Assembly (NCBI GenBank): GCA_001899205.1
Contig: MKVL01000039.1
Location: forward strand, 1 to 64,000
Direction of reading: 5' to 3'
Length of the DNA: 64,000 nt
DNA from: Mesorhizobium sp. 65-26
Lineage (GTDB): Bacteria; Pseudomonadota; Alphaproteobacteria; Rhizobiales; Rhizobiaceae
Shown: piece after piece, positions 9,398 to 17,666 of the stretch
Layout of the letters: every line of letters begins with the position of its first letter
Position numbering within the stretch: the first letter of the stretch is position 1
Made by a program: the position numbers and the translations under genes
Notes under the pieces: generated by a model
What the model saw: only the letters and a program-made list of their open reading frames with translations
Database searches by the model: none
What the model was told of the DNA's origin: nothing

Positions 9398-10174
9398 ATG
9401 ACCGGCGACATAAACATCGATAGCGCCTTCTTCCTGAAGTACCTGTTCAATCCGCCCGCCATCGTCTGGCGCGGCCTCTGGCTGACGATCTGGATCTCCG
9501 TCGTCGCGCAGGCGCTCGGCGTTGCGATCGGTCTCCTGATCGCGCTCTGCATGCGCTCGAAGCACGGCTGGCTGCGCTGGTTCGGCAGGTTCTATGTGTG
9601 GATCTGGCGCGGCACGCCGATGCTGGTGCAACTGGTGCTGATCTACACCGGCGTCGCCGCCGCCGGTTTCTACAAATATCCCGATATCGAGATCGGTCCC
9701 TTCACCTTCACCGGTCCCCTGCAGGCGGCGCTGATCGCGCTGTCGCTCAACGAGGCCGCCTATATGGCCGAGATCTTCCGCGCCGCGCTCGCCTCCATCG
9801 ACAAGGGCCAGTTCGACGCGGTGCGCGCGCTCGGCATGCGGCCCTACACGGCCATGCGCTGGATCATCCTGCCGCAGGCCGCGCGCATCGTCATTCCGCC
9901 GCTCGGCAACGAGTTCACGCTGATGATCAAGGGCACCTCGCTGCTCGCCGTCATCGGCATCCGCGAGCTGTTCGGAACCATCCAGCAGCTCAACGCCGCC
10001 ACCTTCCGCACCTTCGAGCTCTTCGTCATCGCCGCGATCTGGTACCTGGTGCTGACCACCATCATGGGCTTCGTGCAGAAACGCCTGGAGGCCCATTACG
10101 GCCGCCACGACCTGCCGGCCAACGCCGAGATCAAGCCGTCCGGCTTCCGCGGCCTCCTGTCGGGACAGCGCTGA
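9398..10174 (+). CDS. Polar amino acid ABC transporter, permease (HisM/GlnP type)
   Basis: Integral membrane subunit with several hydrophobic segments, for example GLWLTIWISVVAQALGVAIG near the start and LFVIAAIWYLVLTTIMGFV near the end. The coupling-loop (EAA) motif is present as NEAAYMAEIFRAALASID with GQFDAVRALGM. About 258 residues from the ATG at 9398, chosen over a TTG 24 bases earlier; neither has a strong Shine-Dalgarno sequence. Single permease gene, so it probably forms a homodimer. Separated from the binding-protein gene by a terminator and almost touching the ATPase gene downstream. Confidence 0.9.
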   Translation: MTGDINIDSAFFLKYLFNPPAIVWRGLWLTIWISVVAQALGVAIGLLIALCMRSKHGWLRWFGRFYVWIWRGTPMLVQLVLIYTGVAAAGFYKYPDIEIGPFTFTGPLQAALIALSLNEAAYMAEIFRAALASIDKGQFDAVRALGMRPYTAMRWIILPQAARIVIPPLGNEFTLMIKGTSLLAVIGIRELFGTIQQLNAATFRTFELFVIAAIWYLVLTTIMGFVQKRLEAHYGRHDLPANAEIKPSGFRGLLSGQR

Positions 10175-10177
10175 GCC

Positions 10178-10951
10178 ATGAGCATGGAAACCGCCCCACT
10201 CGTATCGCTGCGTGACGTCAGGAAGTTCTTCGGCAACTGGGAAGTGCTGCGCGGCGTCTCCTTCGACGTCCAGCGCGGCGAGGTCGTCTGCCTGATCGGC
10301 CCCTCGGGCTCCGGCAAGACGACGCTGGTGCGCTGCATCAACCACCTGGAGAAGATCCATTCCGGCCGGATCCTCGTCGACGGCCAGCTCATCGGCTACC
10401 GCGAGCACAGGGGCCGGCTGGTCGAGGATTCGGAAAAGCGCATCGCCGCGCAGCGCCAGAGGATCGGCATGGTCTTCCAGCGCTTCAACCTCTTCCCCCA
10501 CCTGACCGCGCTGGAGAACGTCACTGTCGCGCCCGTGCGCGTTCAGGGGCGCAGGCCCGCCGATGTCGAGGCCGAGGCGCGCGACCTGCTTGCCCGCGTC
10601 AAGCTCTCCGACAAGGCCGGCAACTACCCTTCCCAGCTCTCCGGCGGCCAGCAGCAGCGGGTCGCCATCGCCCGCGCTCTCGCCATGAAGCCAGCCGTGA
10701 TGCTGTTCGACGAACCGACCAGCGCACTCGACCCCGAGACGGTGGGCGAAGTGCTCGACGTCATGAAGGCGCTGGCGGAGGCCGGCACGACGATGATCGT
10801 CGTGACGCATGAGATGGGCTTCGCGCGCGAGGTGGCCGACCGCGTCGTGATGATGGACCAGGGCGCCGTGGTCGAGATCGGCACAGCCCGCCAGATCTTC
10901 ACCGCGCCGGCGCAGGAGCGCACCCAGGCCTTCTTCAGGGCGCTGCGCTGA
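10178..10951 (+). CDS. Polar amino acid ABC transporter, ATP-binding protein
   Basis: Cytoplasmic ATPase of 257 residues with Walker [10 protein letters not shown] near residue 44, Q-loop [11 protein letters not shown], signature [15 protein letters not shown], Walker [13 protein letters not shown] and H-loop VVTHEMGFA. This order and spacing are those of the GlnQ/HisP group. Starts 4 bases after the permease stop. A second in-frame ATG two codons later is an alternative start. Last gene of the transporter unit. Confidence 0.94.
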   Translation: MSMETAPLVSLRDVRKFFGNWEVLRGVSFDVQRGEVVCLIGPSGSGKTTLVRCINHLEKIHSGRILVDGQLIGYREHRGRLVEDSEKRIAAQRQRIGMVFQRFNLFPHLTALENVTVAPVRVQGRRPADVEAEARDLLARVKLSDKAGNYPSQLSGGQQQRVAIARALAMKPAVMLFDEPTSALDPETVGEVLDVMKALAEAGTTMIVVTHEMGFAREVADRVVMMDQGAVVEIGTARQIFTAPAQERTQAFFRALR

Positions 10952-10969
10952 GCCCGCGACTGCGCCCGG

Positions 10970-10998
10970 TTGACCGCGCCGCGCACGACGGCTAGGGA
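10970..10998 (+). promoter_or_regulatory. Candidate sigma-70 type promoter for the trp leader and trpS
   Basis: TTGACC (10970-10975), a 17-base spacer and TAGGGA (10993-10998) resemble -35 and -10 elements, though the -10 is weak. The predicted transcription start, about seven bases on, falls at 11005-11006, the first base of the leader ATG. That would give a leaderless leader-peptide mRNA. AGGGA could instead act as a Shine-Dalgarno sequence if transcription starts further upstream. Confidence 0.4.
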
Positions 10999-11005
10999 CA
11001 CCATC

Positions 11006-11053
11006 ATGAAGCGCACGATCATCATCGCCCACCTCTGGTGGCTGGCCTGCTGA
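11006..11053 (+). CDS. Trp leader peptide of the trpS attenuator
   Basis: A 15-codon open frame, [15 protein letters not shown], with two adjacent Trp codons (TGGTGG, 11036-11041) just before the stop. Trp is among the rarest residues, so a tandem pair in a tiny frame immediately upstream of a terminator and of a tryptophanyl-tRNA synthetase gene is the standard mark of ribosome-mediated attenuation. AGGGA lies seven bases upstream of the ATG. The peptide itself is probably not functional; translation speed through the Trp codons is what is sensed. Too short for ordinary gene finders. Confidence 0.88.
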   Translation: MKRTIIIAHLWWLAC

Positions 11054-11111
11054 CAGGGCGGCCAGACGTTTCATGCCATCTGGGGCCGCCGCAAGGGCGG
11101 CCTTTTGTTTT
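11042..11111 (+). promoter_or_regulatory. Transcription attenuator (antiterminator/terminator pair) controlling trpS
   Basis: Three mutually exclusive RNA pairings are visible. Region 1-2: CTGGCC (11042-11047), inside the leader frame, pairs with GGCCAG (11060-11065). Region 2-3 antiterminator: GGCGG (11057-11061) pairs with CCGCC (11086-11090) and CCAGA (11062-11066) with TCTGG (11079-11083). Region 3-4 terminator: GGCCGCC (11084-11090) pairs with GGCGGCC (11096-11102), followed by TTTTGTTTT. A ribosome stalled on the Trp codons at 11036-11041 would cover region 1 and favour the antiterminator. Confidence 0.88.
11084..11111 (+). terminator. Rho-independent terminator of the trpS attenuator
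   Basis: Seven-base-pair stem GGCCGCC/GGCGGCC, five-base loop GCAAG, then TTTTGTTTT. It lies 31 bases after the leader peptide stop and 45 bases before the trpS start codon. Confidence 0.85.
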
Positions 11112-11155
11112 GACGATCCCCCGTGCGGTGTCCCCCTCATCTCAAGAGGATACCC

Positions 11156-12157
11156 ATGACCAGACCCATCATCCTGACAGGCGACCGCACCACCGGCCCG
11201 CTTCACATCGGCCACTACGCGGGATCGTTGCGCAACCGCCTGCGCTTCCAGGACAGCCATGAGCAGTTCCTGCTGCTCGCCGACACCCAGGCACTCACCG
11301 ACAATGCCCATGCGCCGGGCCGGGTACGCGACAGCGTAATCGAAGTCGCTCTGGATTATCTGGCGGTCGGCATCGACCCTGAAAAGAGCACGATCTGCCT
11401 CCAGTCGCACCTTCCCGCCCTGGCCGAGCTTTCAATGCTCTACCTCAACTTCGTCACGGTGGCGCGGCTGGAGCGCAACCCGACGATCAAGGACGAAATC
11501 CACGCGCGCGGCTTCGGCCGCGACATACCTGCTGGCTTTCTCTGCTACCCCGCCGCGCAGGCCGCCGACATCACCGCCTTCAAGGCAACGGTGGTTCCGG
11601 TGGGCGAGGACCAGGCGCCGCTGATCGAACAGACCAACGAGATCGCGCGCCGTATCAATGCCGTCGCCGGCCGCAACATCCTGCCGCAGGCGCGGGCCGT
11701 CATCCCGCGCTCGGGCCGCCTGCCGGGCGTCGATGGCAAGGCGAAGATGTCGAAGTCCGGCGGCAACGCGATCGCGCTCTCGGCCTCGCCCGACACCATT
11801 TCGGCTGCGGTGAAGGCGATGTTCACCGACCCCAACCACCTGCGGGTCGAGAACCCCGGCAAGGTGGAGGGCAATGTCGTCTTCAACTATCTCGATGCCT
11901 TCGACGAGGACCGCGCCACATTGGACGAGCTGAAGGCGCGCTACCGGCGCGGTGGGCTGGGCGACAGCGCAATCAAGCGCCGCTTGGAAGACATCCTCCA
12001 GGCGCTGATCGGCCCCATCCGCGAGAAGCGCGCGGCCCTTGCCAGGGATCCGGCTCACGTCATCGAGATGATCCGCCGGGGAACGGAAAAGGCGCGATGC
12101 CGCACCGACGCGACCAGGCGCGAGATCGTCGAGGGGCTCGGCCTGTTCATGCTGTGA
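11156..12157 (+). CDS. trpS: Tryptophanyl-tRNA synthetase, auxiliary (type II-like)
   Basis: Class I aminoacyl-tRNA synthetase of 333 residues that charges tRNA-Trp in the cytoplasm. The HIGH motif is LHIGH (16-20) after ILTGDRTTGP. The KMSKS motif is exact (KMSKSGGNAIAL), and VPVGEDQ and ERNPTIK are typical. The LTGD..TGPLHIGHY opening and the KMSKSxGNAI form resemble, from memory, the second antibiotic-tolerant TrpRS of Streptomyces more than E. coli TrpS; I infer an auxiliary copy. Start ATG 11156 with AAGAGGA upstream; a GTG at 11123 lies too close to the terminator to be likely. Controlled by the attenuator directly upstream, so expression should rise when charged tRNA-Trp is scarce. Confidence 0.93.
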   Translation: MTRPIILTGDRTTGPLHIGHYAGSLRNRLRFQDSHEQFLLLADTQALTDNAHAPGRVRDSVIEVALDYLAVGIDPEKSTICLQSHLPALAELSMLYLNFVTVARLERNPTIKDEIHARGFGRDIPAGFLCYPAAQAADITAFKATVVPVGEDQAPLIEQTNEIARRINAVAGRNILPQARAVIPRSGRLPGVDGKAKMSKSGGNAIALSASPDTISAAVKAMFTDPNHLRVENPGKVEGNVVFNYLDAFDEDRATLDELKARYRRGGLGDSAIKRRLEDILQALIGPIREKRAALARDPAHVIEMIRRGTEKARCRTDATRREIVEGLGLFML

Positions 12158-12171
12158 GCGGCGCGTGCCGC

Positions 12172-13815
12172 TTACGCCGTCCCTGAGCGGCCGGTGACCA
12201 CGGCCCAGATCGCTTCAGGGTCGGCCGGCTGGACGTCGCCGCGCCAGGCGACATGGCCGTCGGGTCGCACCAGTACGAGCCGCCTCTCGTAGAGCGCGGC
12301 TGTCTCGGCATCGTCGAGGTCGATCACCCGCAGGGGAATCTCGCGCTTGAGGGCGACATCCGCCAGGCGCTCGCATGCCACCGGCTCCTTGCCGAGCCGC
12401 AGCAGCACGAAGCCGCGCCCGAACAGGTCGAGGATCGAGAGGCCGTTGGGCTGGCCGCCGCTGATCCAGCGATGCGGCGCGCGATGGCCGGGCCTGGCCG
12501 TGGGCGTGTACCAGCGACTGTGGTCCTCGGGAGCGCCCGAACCGTCGGCGACGATCACGGGGGAGTCCTCGTAGCGATAGCCGAGATGGATGCCCAGCGT
12601 CTCCCATTCCGTCTCGGTCGCGGCTGTGATCATCGCGCCGACGCGTTCGCGCGTGGCCTCGCCCTCCAGGGTATCCTCGGCGATGCCCTCGCACTGCGAA
12701 ACCGACTTGAGCTGCAGATAATTGTGCGTCGAGGCGGCCGAGTTGCGTACGGCGATCGGATGGCGCTCGGCGGTGTAGGAGCCCAGCAGCGCCGGGCCGG
12801 CCCACCCTTGCAGGACGGCGGCGAGCTTCCAGCCGAGATTGTCCACGTCGCCGATCCCCGTGTTCATGCCGAAGCCGCCAGTGGGCGACATGGTGTGGGC
12901 GGAATCTCCGGCAAGCAGCACCCGGGCGCTCTGGAAATTGTCGGCGATCAGCTCGCTGCGCCGCCATGGCAGGGCCGAGATCAGCTCGAACGCAATGGCA
13001 TCCGTGCCAAGCGCCCGGCGTATCCAGTTGTCGGCATCCGCGACGACGGCCTGAACCTCGGATTCGGAATTGGTCACCACGGTGAGCCGCCAAAGCTCCA
13101 AGCCGTCCATGGCGCTGATGTTGCCCCACCAGCCCTTGTCGTCCATGACGAAATAGCGCTCGGCGTCGCCCATGCCGTGGCTGGACGAGAGAGCCGCCGA
13201 GCGAAAGAACATCGCCACCGAATAGTCCAGCTTCTTGCGCCCGGACATCTCGATGCCGAGCTGGCGGCGCACATTGCTTCCAGCCCCGTCACAACCGATG
13301 AGGTAGGCCGCGCTCAGGCTGCCGGCCTCGCCGCTCGCCTCGTCCGTCATGTGGACGACGACATGATCCTCCTTCTCCTCGAAGCGGTCGAAACGGGTGA
13401 GCTTGCGCAGCGTGATCAGCCGGTTGGCGCGCACCCGCTCATGCAGCATCGGATTGAGGAATATCTGCGAGCATCGCCATTTGGTCTCCGGGCTTTCCTC
13501 GACTGTCGGCTGATCGTTGAGCGACGGATAGGGTATGCGACCGAGGAAATAGCCGGCTATGCTCGTGCAATAGACCATGGAGAGGCCGTAATCACGCTTG
13601 AACACCGTCTTGCGGACATAGTCCGACAGGCCCAGCCGCCGCAGGACCTCCATCGAGCGGATGCTGACCAGACCGAGCTTCGGCGTCTCGATGCCTCCGT
13701 CCGTCTTCTCGATGATCGTGCTGCGCACGCCGCGCGAGGCTAGGTCGAGGGCCAGCGTCATGCCGATAGGCCCGGCCCCCACGATGATCACGTCGGTCAT
13801 AGGTGCTGTCGTCAT
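12172..13815 (-). CDS. FAD-dependent aromatic hydroxylase (PheA/TfdB-like monooxygenase)
   Basis: Flavoprotein monooxygenase of about 547 residues that hydroxylates phenolic or other aromatic acids with NAD(P)H and O2. The FAD-binding GAGPIG lies at residues 13-18 after DVIIV. The middle fingerprint IGCDGAGSNVRR and the second FAD motif LLAGDSAHTMSPTGGFGMNTGIGD are intact, and a C-terminal thioredoxin-like domain of about 150 residues gives the TfdB/PheA length. Start ATG 13815 (MTTAPMTD) with GGGAAGGG upstream. Same strand as the transporter operon above it but separated by about 200 bases with two hairpins, so its transcription may be partly independent. Confidence 0.88.
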   Translation of the reverse strand: MTTAPMTDVIIVGAGPIGMTLALDLASRGVRSTIIEKTDGGIETPKLGLVSIRSMEVLRRLGLSDYVRKTVFKRDYGLSMVYCTSIAGYFLGRIPYPSLNDQPTVEESPETKWRCSQIFLNPMLHERVRANRLITLRKLTRFDRFEEKEDHVVVHMTDEASGEAGSLSAAYLIGCDGAGSNVRRQLGIEMSGRKKLDYSVAMFFRSAALSSSHGMGDAERYFVMDDKGWWGNISAMDGLELWRLTVVTNSESEVQAVVADADNWIRRALGTDAIAFELISALPWRRSELIADNFQSARVLLAGDSAHTMSPTGGFGMNTGIGDVDNLGWKLAAVLQGWAGPALLGSYTAERHPIAVRNSAASTHNYLQLKSVSQCEGIAEDTLEGEATRERVGAMITAATETEWETLGIHLGYRYEDSPVIVADGSGAPEDHSRWYTPTARPGHRAPHRWISGGQPNGLSILDLFGRGFVLLRLGKEPVACERLADVALKREIPLRVIDLDDAETAALYERRLVLVRPDGHVAWRGDVQPADPEAIWAVVTGRSGTA

Positions 13816-13927
13816 TGGTGCCCTTCCCTTGATGTTCTGTCGTGTTCTTCCATGCCGCTGGCGGCGATCGGCGAACGATCGCGCCAGGCCGCCGGCCATT
13901 CGTCCGCGCGGTGAGGAGTTTCCGTTC

Positions 13928-13977
13928 CGGACGCTTCGCGTCCGCGCCGTGAGGCCCTCCCGCGCTCGTCGCGCGGG
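13928..13977. terminator. Two tandem hairpins between permease gene and FAD hydroxylase gene
   Basis: Stem CGGACGC/GCGTCCG (13928-13934 with 13938-13944) and stem CCCGCGC/GCGCGGG (13959-13965 with 13971-13977). No T-run follows on either strand, so these are mRNA-processing or weak termination structures rather than clear terminators. The rest of 13816-14013 holds no gene that I can support. Confidence 0.4.
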
Positions 13978-14013
13978 ATCTGCCTCGGGCGATGTCTCAG
14001 GCCTTCCGTCGCA

Positions 14014-14781
14014 TCAGGCCCGTCCCGCCCAAGGAACCAGAACCCGCGTCAGGCGCTGCAGGCAGGCATCCGCGAACAGGGCGAAGACGCCCATGATGAG
14101 GATGCAGCCGATGACAAGGGCCATGTCGCCCCGGTTGACCGCCGTGATCGTCATCCAGGCGATGCCGGATGACGACGCCACCATCTCGGCGCCGACCAGC
14201 GCGGCGAACACGGCGCCGAAGGCGATGCGCAGGCTGACCAGTATCCCAGGCAATGCCGAGGGCAGGATGATGAAGCGCAGCCGCCCCAGCGGACCAAATC
14301 CCATCGAGCAGGCGCCCTCGATGCGTTCGCGGCGCACGGCCGCCACGGCGGCCGCGGTACCAACCGCCACCAGCGGCACGCCCGAGAGCAGGAGCAGCAC
14401 CAGCTTGGAGGCGGAGCCGACCCCGAACCAGAGGACGACGAGGCTCAGATATCCGAGCGGCGGCACACAGCGGCCGTAGTTCAACCAGGGATCGACGATC
14501 GCGCGGCCATAGGGATTGAGCCCGATAATCAGGCCGAGGACCACGCCGATGAGCCCGGACAGAAGCCAGCCGGTCACCACGCGAACGGCGCTGATGCCGG
14601 CGCTTTCACCGATGCTGGCCCCCATGTAGCCATTCGTCGCGACATCGCTCAGCCGCGCCCAGACGGCATGCGGGGAAACCGAGGCGCCCGGCTTGCCTGC
14701 GTGGGTGAGGCTCCACCACACCGCCAGCAGCACGAGGATCGAGAGCGCGTTGTAGCAGAGAAGCTTGAGACTGGTCGGCAT
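14014..14781 (-). CDS. ABC transporter permease, SsuC/TauC family (second permease)
   Basis: Integral membrane protein of 255 residues with about six hydrophobic segments and the cytoplasmic coupling loop in the C-terminal half (RERIEGACSMGFGPLGRLRFIILPSALPGILVSLRIAFG). It belongs to the nitrate/sulfonate/taurine-type permease group. Paired with a second, different permease directly upstream, which suggests a heterodimeric channel. ATG at 14781, 21 bases after the upstream permease stop. Confidence 0.88.
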   Translation of the reverse strand: MPTSLKLLCYNALSILVLLAVWWSLTHAGKPGASVSPHAVWARLSDVATNGYMGASIGESAGISAVRVVTGWLLSGLIGVVLGLIIGLNPYGRAIVDPWLNYGRCVPPLGYLSLVVLWFGVGSASKLVLLLLSGVPLVAVGTAAAVAAVRRERIEGACSMGFGPLGRLRFIILPSALPGILVSLRIAFGAVFAALVGAEMVASSSGIAWMTITAVNRGDMALVIGCILIMGVFALFADACLQRLTRVLVPWAGRA

Positions 14782-14802
14782 TGGCGGATCCCTTCGTCTT
14801 CC

Positions 14803-15624
14803 TCAGGCGTATGCGACCCAGGGAACGAGCCGTCTCTGGACCACGGTCATGATGCCATCCAGGGCAAGGCCGGTGAGCCCCATCAGGATGAGGCCGGTTA
14901 TGACCGTTCCGGATTCCACGAATTGGCTGGCGTTGTAGACCATCCAGCCGAGCCCCGACGTCGAGGCGACCATCTCGGCCGCCACCACGACGGAATAGGC
15001 CAGGCCCAGCCCGACGCGGATGCCGGTGAGGATCTGCGGCAGGCAGGACGGGAGGATCACATGGATGATCTGGCCAAGCGTCGACAACCCCATCGACTGG
15101 GCGCCCTCGATGCGCTCCTTGCGAACCTTGGCCACCGCGTGCAGGGTTTCGAGCACGATCGGCGGAAACCCGCCGAGCGCCAGCACTGTAACGATCGACT
15201 GCTCGCCCACTCCGAACCACATGACCAGGATGGCGAAGTAGGAGATCGCCGGAAGCGGCCGGTAGAGCTCGATCGGCGGGTTGAGCAGGCCGCGCGCCGC
15301 GAGCGACATGCCCATCAGCAGCCCGATAGGCACGCCGGCCACGACAGCCACGCCCAGGCCGAGGAAAAGCCGCCGCAGCGTGACGAAATAGTTGGGCCAT
15401 AGGTCCGGTCCCGCCGACAGCCTGAGGAATTCGACCCACACCGCGCCCGGCGATGGCAACAGGATTTCCGAGAAGCGTCCCGATCGCGCGAGCAGCTCCC
15501 ACACGACGACGCCCGCGACCACCGAGGCCAGGCTGACCAGGGTGAAGTGATATCTGGAGAGATAAAACGACAGCGCTCCAGCACCAGCCGTCCCGGCTTC
15601 CGCCGAACCTGACGCGACCCGCAT
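14803..15624 (-). CDS. ABC transporter permease, SsuC/TauC family (first permease)
   Basis: About 273 residues with hydrophobic segments from FTLVSLASVVAGVVVWELL onward and the coupling loop KERIEGAQSMGLSTLGQIIHVILPSCLPQILTGIRVG. Same family as the next gene but clearly diverged from it, so the transporter probably uses two different permeases. I start it at the ATG at 15624 (MRVASGS). The extension upstream would run towards the binding-protein gene and is rich in Ala/Gly without clear homology. Confidence 0.87.
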   Translation of the reverse strand: MRVASGSAEAGTAGAGALSFYLSRYHFTLVSLASVVAGVVVWELLARSGRFSEILLPSPGAVWVEFLRLSAGPDLWPNYFVTLRRLFLGLGVAVVAGVPIGLLMGMSLAARGLLNPPIELYRPLPAISYFAILVMWFGVGEQSIVTVLALGGFPPIVLETLHAVAKVRKERIEGAQSMGLSTLGQIIHVILPSCLPQILTGIRVGLGLAYSVVVAAEMVASTSGLGWMVYNASQFVESGTVITGLILMGLTGLALDGIMTVVQRRLVPWVAYA

Positions 15625-15734
15625 AGTGGCTTCCCGTTGTTCGCAGATGGCGGCATGACCGGCGCGGACCGGCGGGACCTGGTTTGCGGTTCCCGCCGCC
15701 CCGGCGCCTGCCACGCCGGTTCAGACGTCGAGGC

Positions 15735-16763
15735 TCATTCCACCAGCGCGCTGGTGTCGATGGCCTTGACGATGGTGTCCCGGTTCGGCGGCGTGGTCAC
15801 CTTTCCGGTATCGAAGTTGAACTGCCAGACGCCCATCAGCGAATCCACCAGCTTGCCCGGCTTGCCGGGTTCGCCGAGCAGGTCCGCGCCGAGCTGCATC
15901 TTGGCGTCGTAGAATTTCTCACCCTTGATCTGGACGAGCGCCTCGGCGGCGGTGTCGACGCCGAACTCCTGCAGGAAGTCCGCGGCCACTTTGTCAGGAT
16001 TGGCCGCGATGTAGTCGACCGAGCGCGAGATGGTGTGCGCGACGACCTTCAGTATGTCGGGATTCTCCTCGGCGAACTTGGCGCCGACCATGTAGAAGTT
16101 CTGGATCGAATAGGCGCCGTTGGTCGACTTCGACAGCCCGCCGATCGTGCTCAGCACCGTCCCGTCATTGCGGGCGAGCTGGGTCAGGAACGGATCCCAG
16201 GTGTAAGCCGCGTCGACATCGCCGCGGCTCCACGCCGCGCTCAGCGCCGGCGGCGGCGCCGGCAGCACCTTGACGTCGCCAATGTCGACATTCGCCGCCT
16301 TCAGGGTGGCGCGCAGCGCGTAGTCCGAACTCGACCCCGCGGTTACGCCGATGGTCTTGCCCTTGAGGTCGGCAACCGACCCGATGTTGGCGCTCTTGCG
16401 CACGACGAGGCCCTCGGTGCTGACCTCTTCGTCCGAAACCATGAAGATCTTGACCGGCGCGCCCTTGGCGATCAGTGCCAGGCCGGGAAGACCGATCTGG
16501 GCGACGTCGAGCGAGCCGGACAGGAAGGCCGCGTTCTGCGACGGGCCGTCCTGGTAGGACTGCACGTCGAGCTTGACGCCGGCCTTCTTCAGGTCCTCCT
16601 CGAGCCAGCCCTGCTTCACCGCCACCAGCATCGGCAGGTAGCAGACGCATGGCGAATTGGTGATGCGCAACACGCGCTCGGCCGCCTGGCCGACCGTGTT
16701 GGACAGGGCCGCGAAGAGGCCCAGCGCCCCCACGACCGACAGGTATTTCAAATGCTGTTTCAT
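15735..16763 (-). CDS. NitT/TauT-type ABC transporter substrate-binding protein
   Basis: Periplasmic binding protein of 342 residues. A signal peptide is present (basic MKQHLK, hydrophobic core LSVVGALGLFAAL, cleavage near GQAAERV). The mature part has YLPMLVAVKQGWLEEDLKKAG, QIGLPGLALIAKG and DLKGKTIGVTAGSSSDYALR, typical for taurine, sulfonate and nitrate receptors. ATG 16763 preceded by GGAGGAGAAAG. Located between the ATPase and permease genes. The neighbouring aminotransferase and aldehyde dehydrogenase suggest an amine substrate. Confidence 0.9.
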   Translation of the reverse strand: MKQHLKYLSVVGALGLFAALSNTVGQAAERVLRITNSPCVCYLPMLVAVKQGWLEEDLKKAGVKLDVQSYQDGPSQNAAFLSGSLDVAQIGLPGLALIAKGAPVKIFMVSDEEVSTEGLVVRKSANIGSVADLKGKTIGVTAGSSSDYALRATLKAANVDIGDVKVLPAPPPALSAAWSRGDVDAAYTWDPFLTQLARNDGTVLSTIGGLSKSTNGAYSIQNFYMVGAKFAEENPDILKVVAHTISRSVDYIAANPDKVAADFLQEFGVDTAAEALVQIKGEKFYDAKMQLGADLLGEPGKPGKLVDSLMGVWQFNFDTGKVTTPPNRDTIVKAIDTSALVE

Positions 16764-16779
16764 GCTCTTTCTCCTCCCA

Positions 16780-17559
16780 TTATCCGTGGATCAGTTGGTT
16801 CATCAGTTCCGATTGAGCCGTGACGAACGGCTGCTCGGCCTTTACCTTCGAGGACCCTTCCGCGACGGCCTGCGCGCCGAAGGACACCGAGGACCGTCGC
16901 AGGACGCGGCCTGGCCTGGCCGACATGACGACGATGTCGGTGCTGAGATAGACGGCCTCCTCGACGCTATGCGTCACCAGCACGAAGGTGCGCCGCGTCC
17001 GGTTCCAGATGTCGAGCAGCAGGTCCTGCATGACCTCGCGCTGCAGCGCGTCGATCGCCCCCAGCGGCTCGTCGAGCAGCACGACCGGCGCTTCCGTCGC
17101 CAGGGCGCGGGCCAGCGCCACGCGCTGCTGCATGCCGCCCGAGATGTGATAGATCGGATGATCGCCGAAGCCGCCGAGCGAGACGAGGTCGAGGTAATTG
17201 CGCACGATCTCCTTGCGCTTTGCCTTGGGCACACCCTTGGCGCGAAGCCCCAGGCCGACATTGTCGGCGACGCTCAGCCACGGCAGCAGCGCAGATGAAG
17301 ACTGGTGGACGACCATGCGGTCGGGACCAGGCCCCTCCACCGGCTTGCCCATCATCAGGACCTGTCCCCGGGTCGGCTTGATGTAACCGGCCATGAGATT
17401 GAGGATGGTGCTCTTGCCGCAGCCCGAGGGGCCGATCAGGGAAACGAAGCTGCCTTCCGATACGTCGAGGTTGACGTTGTCCAGCGCGATCAGCGGACCG
17501 GCCTTCAACTGATACGACACCGTCACGTCGGACAGTTTCATGGTTGGTTCATTTCGCAT
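16780..17559 (-). CDS. NitT/TauT-type ABC transporter ATP-binding protein
   Basis: ATPase of 259 residues with Walker A GPSGCGKST, the LLPWLSVADNV segment characteristic of TauB/SsuB, signature ISGGMQQRVALARAL, Walker B VVLLDEPLGAID and H-loop VTHSVEEAV. AAGGAGGA lies upstream of the ATG at 17559, which I prefer over the in-frame ATG at 17541. Ends 16 bases before the binding-protein ATG. Confidence 0.92.
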   Translation of the reverse strand: MRNEPTMKLSDVTVSYQLKAGPLIALDNVNLDVSEGSFVSLIGPSGCGKSTILNLMAGYIKPTRGQVLMMGKPVEGPGPDRMVVHQSSSALLPWLSVADNVGLGLRAKGVPKAKRKEIVRNYLDLVSLGGFGDHPIYHISGGMQQRVALARALATEAPVVLLDEPLGAIDALQREVMQDLLLDIWNRTRRTFVLVTHSVEEAVYLSTDIVVMSARPGRVLRRSSVSFGAQAVAEGSSKVKAEQPFVTAQSELMNQLIHG

Positions 17560-17625
17560 GCCGGCGGCATCCTCCTTGCCATTGGCAACCCCGGAACCGG
17601 AAACCGGATCGGCGGGGTTCGCTGG

Positions 17626-17653
17626 TGCCGCCCGGTCTTCACACTGGGCGGCA
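17626..17653 (-). terminator. Hairpin downstream of the aminotransferase gene
   Basis: Eight-base-pair stem TGCCGCCC/GGGCGGCA with a 12-base loop, just after the aminotransferase stop and before the transporter ATPase gene. No T-run follows, so it is better read as an mRNA stabiliser or weak attenuator inside the operon. Confidence 0.4.
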
Positions 17654-17666
17654 TCTCGCGGATTGG

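Noticed and set aside
9143-11410. A 755-codon open frame on the minus strand opposite the amino acid transporter and trpS
   Set aside because: No domain is visible, composition is typical of antisense frames, and it runs through the terminator, attenuator and three well-supported genes.
12253-13743. A 496-codon plus-strand frame opposite the FAD hydroxylase
   Set aside because: The opposite strand carries all three flavoprotein motifs in order; this frame has none and no ribosome site.
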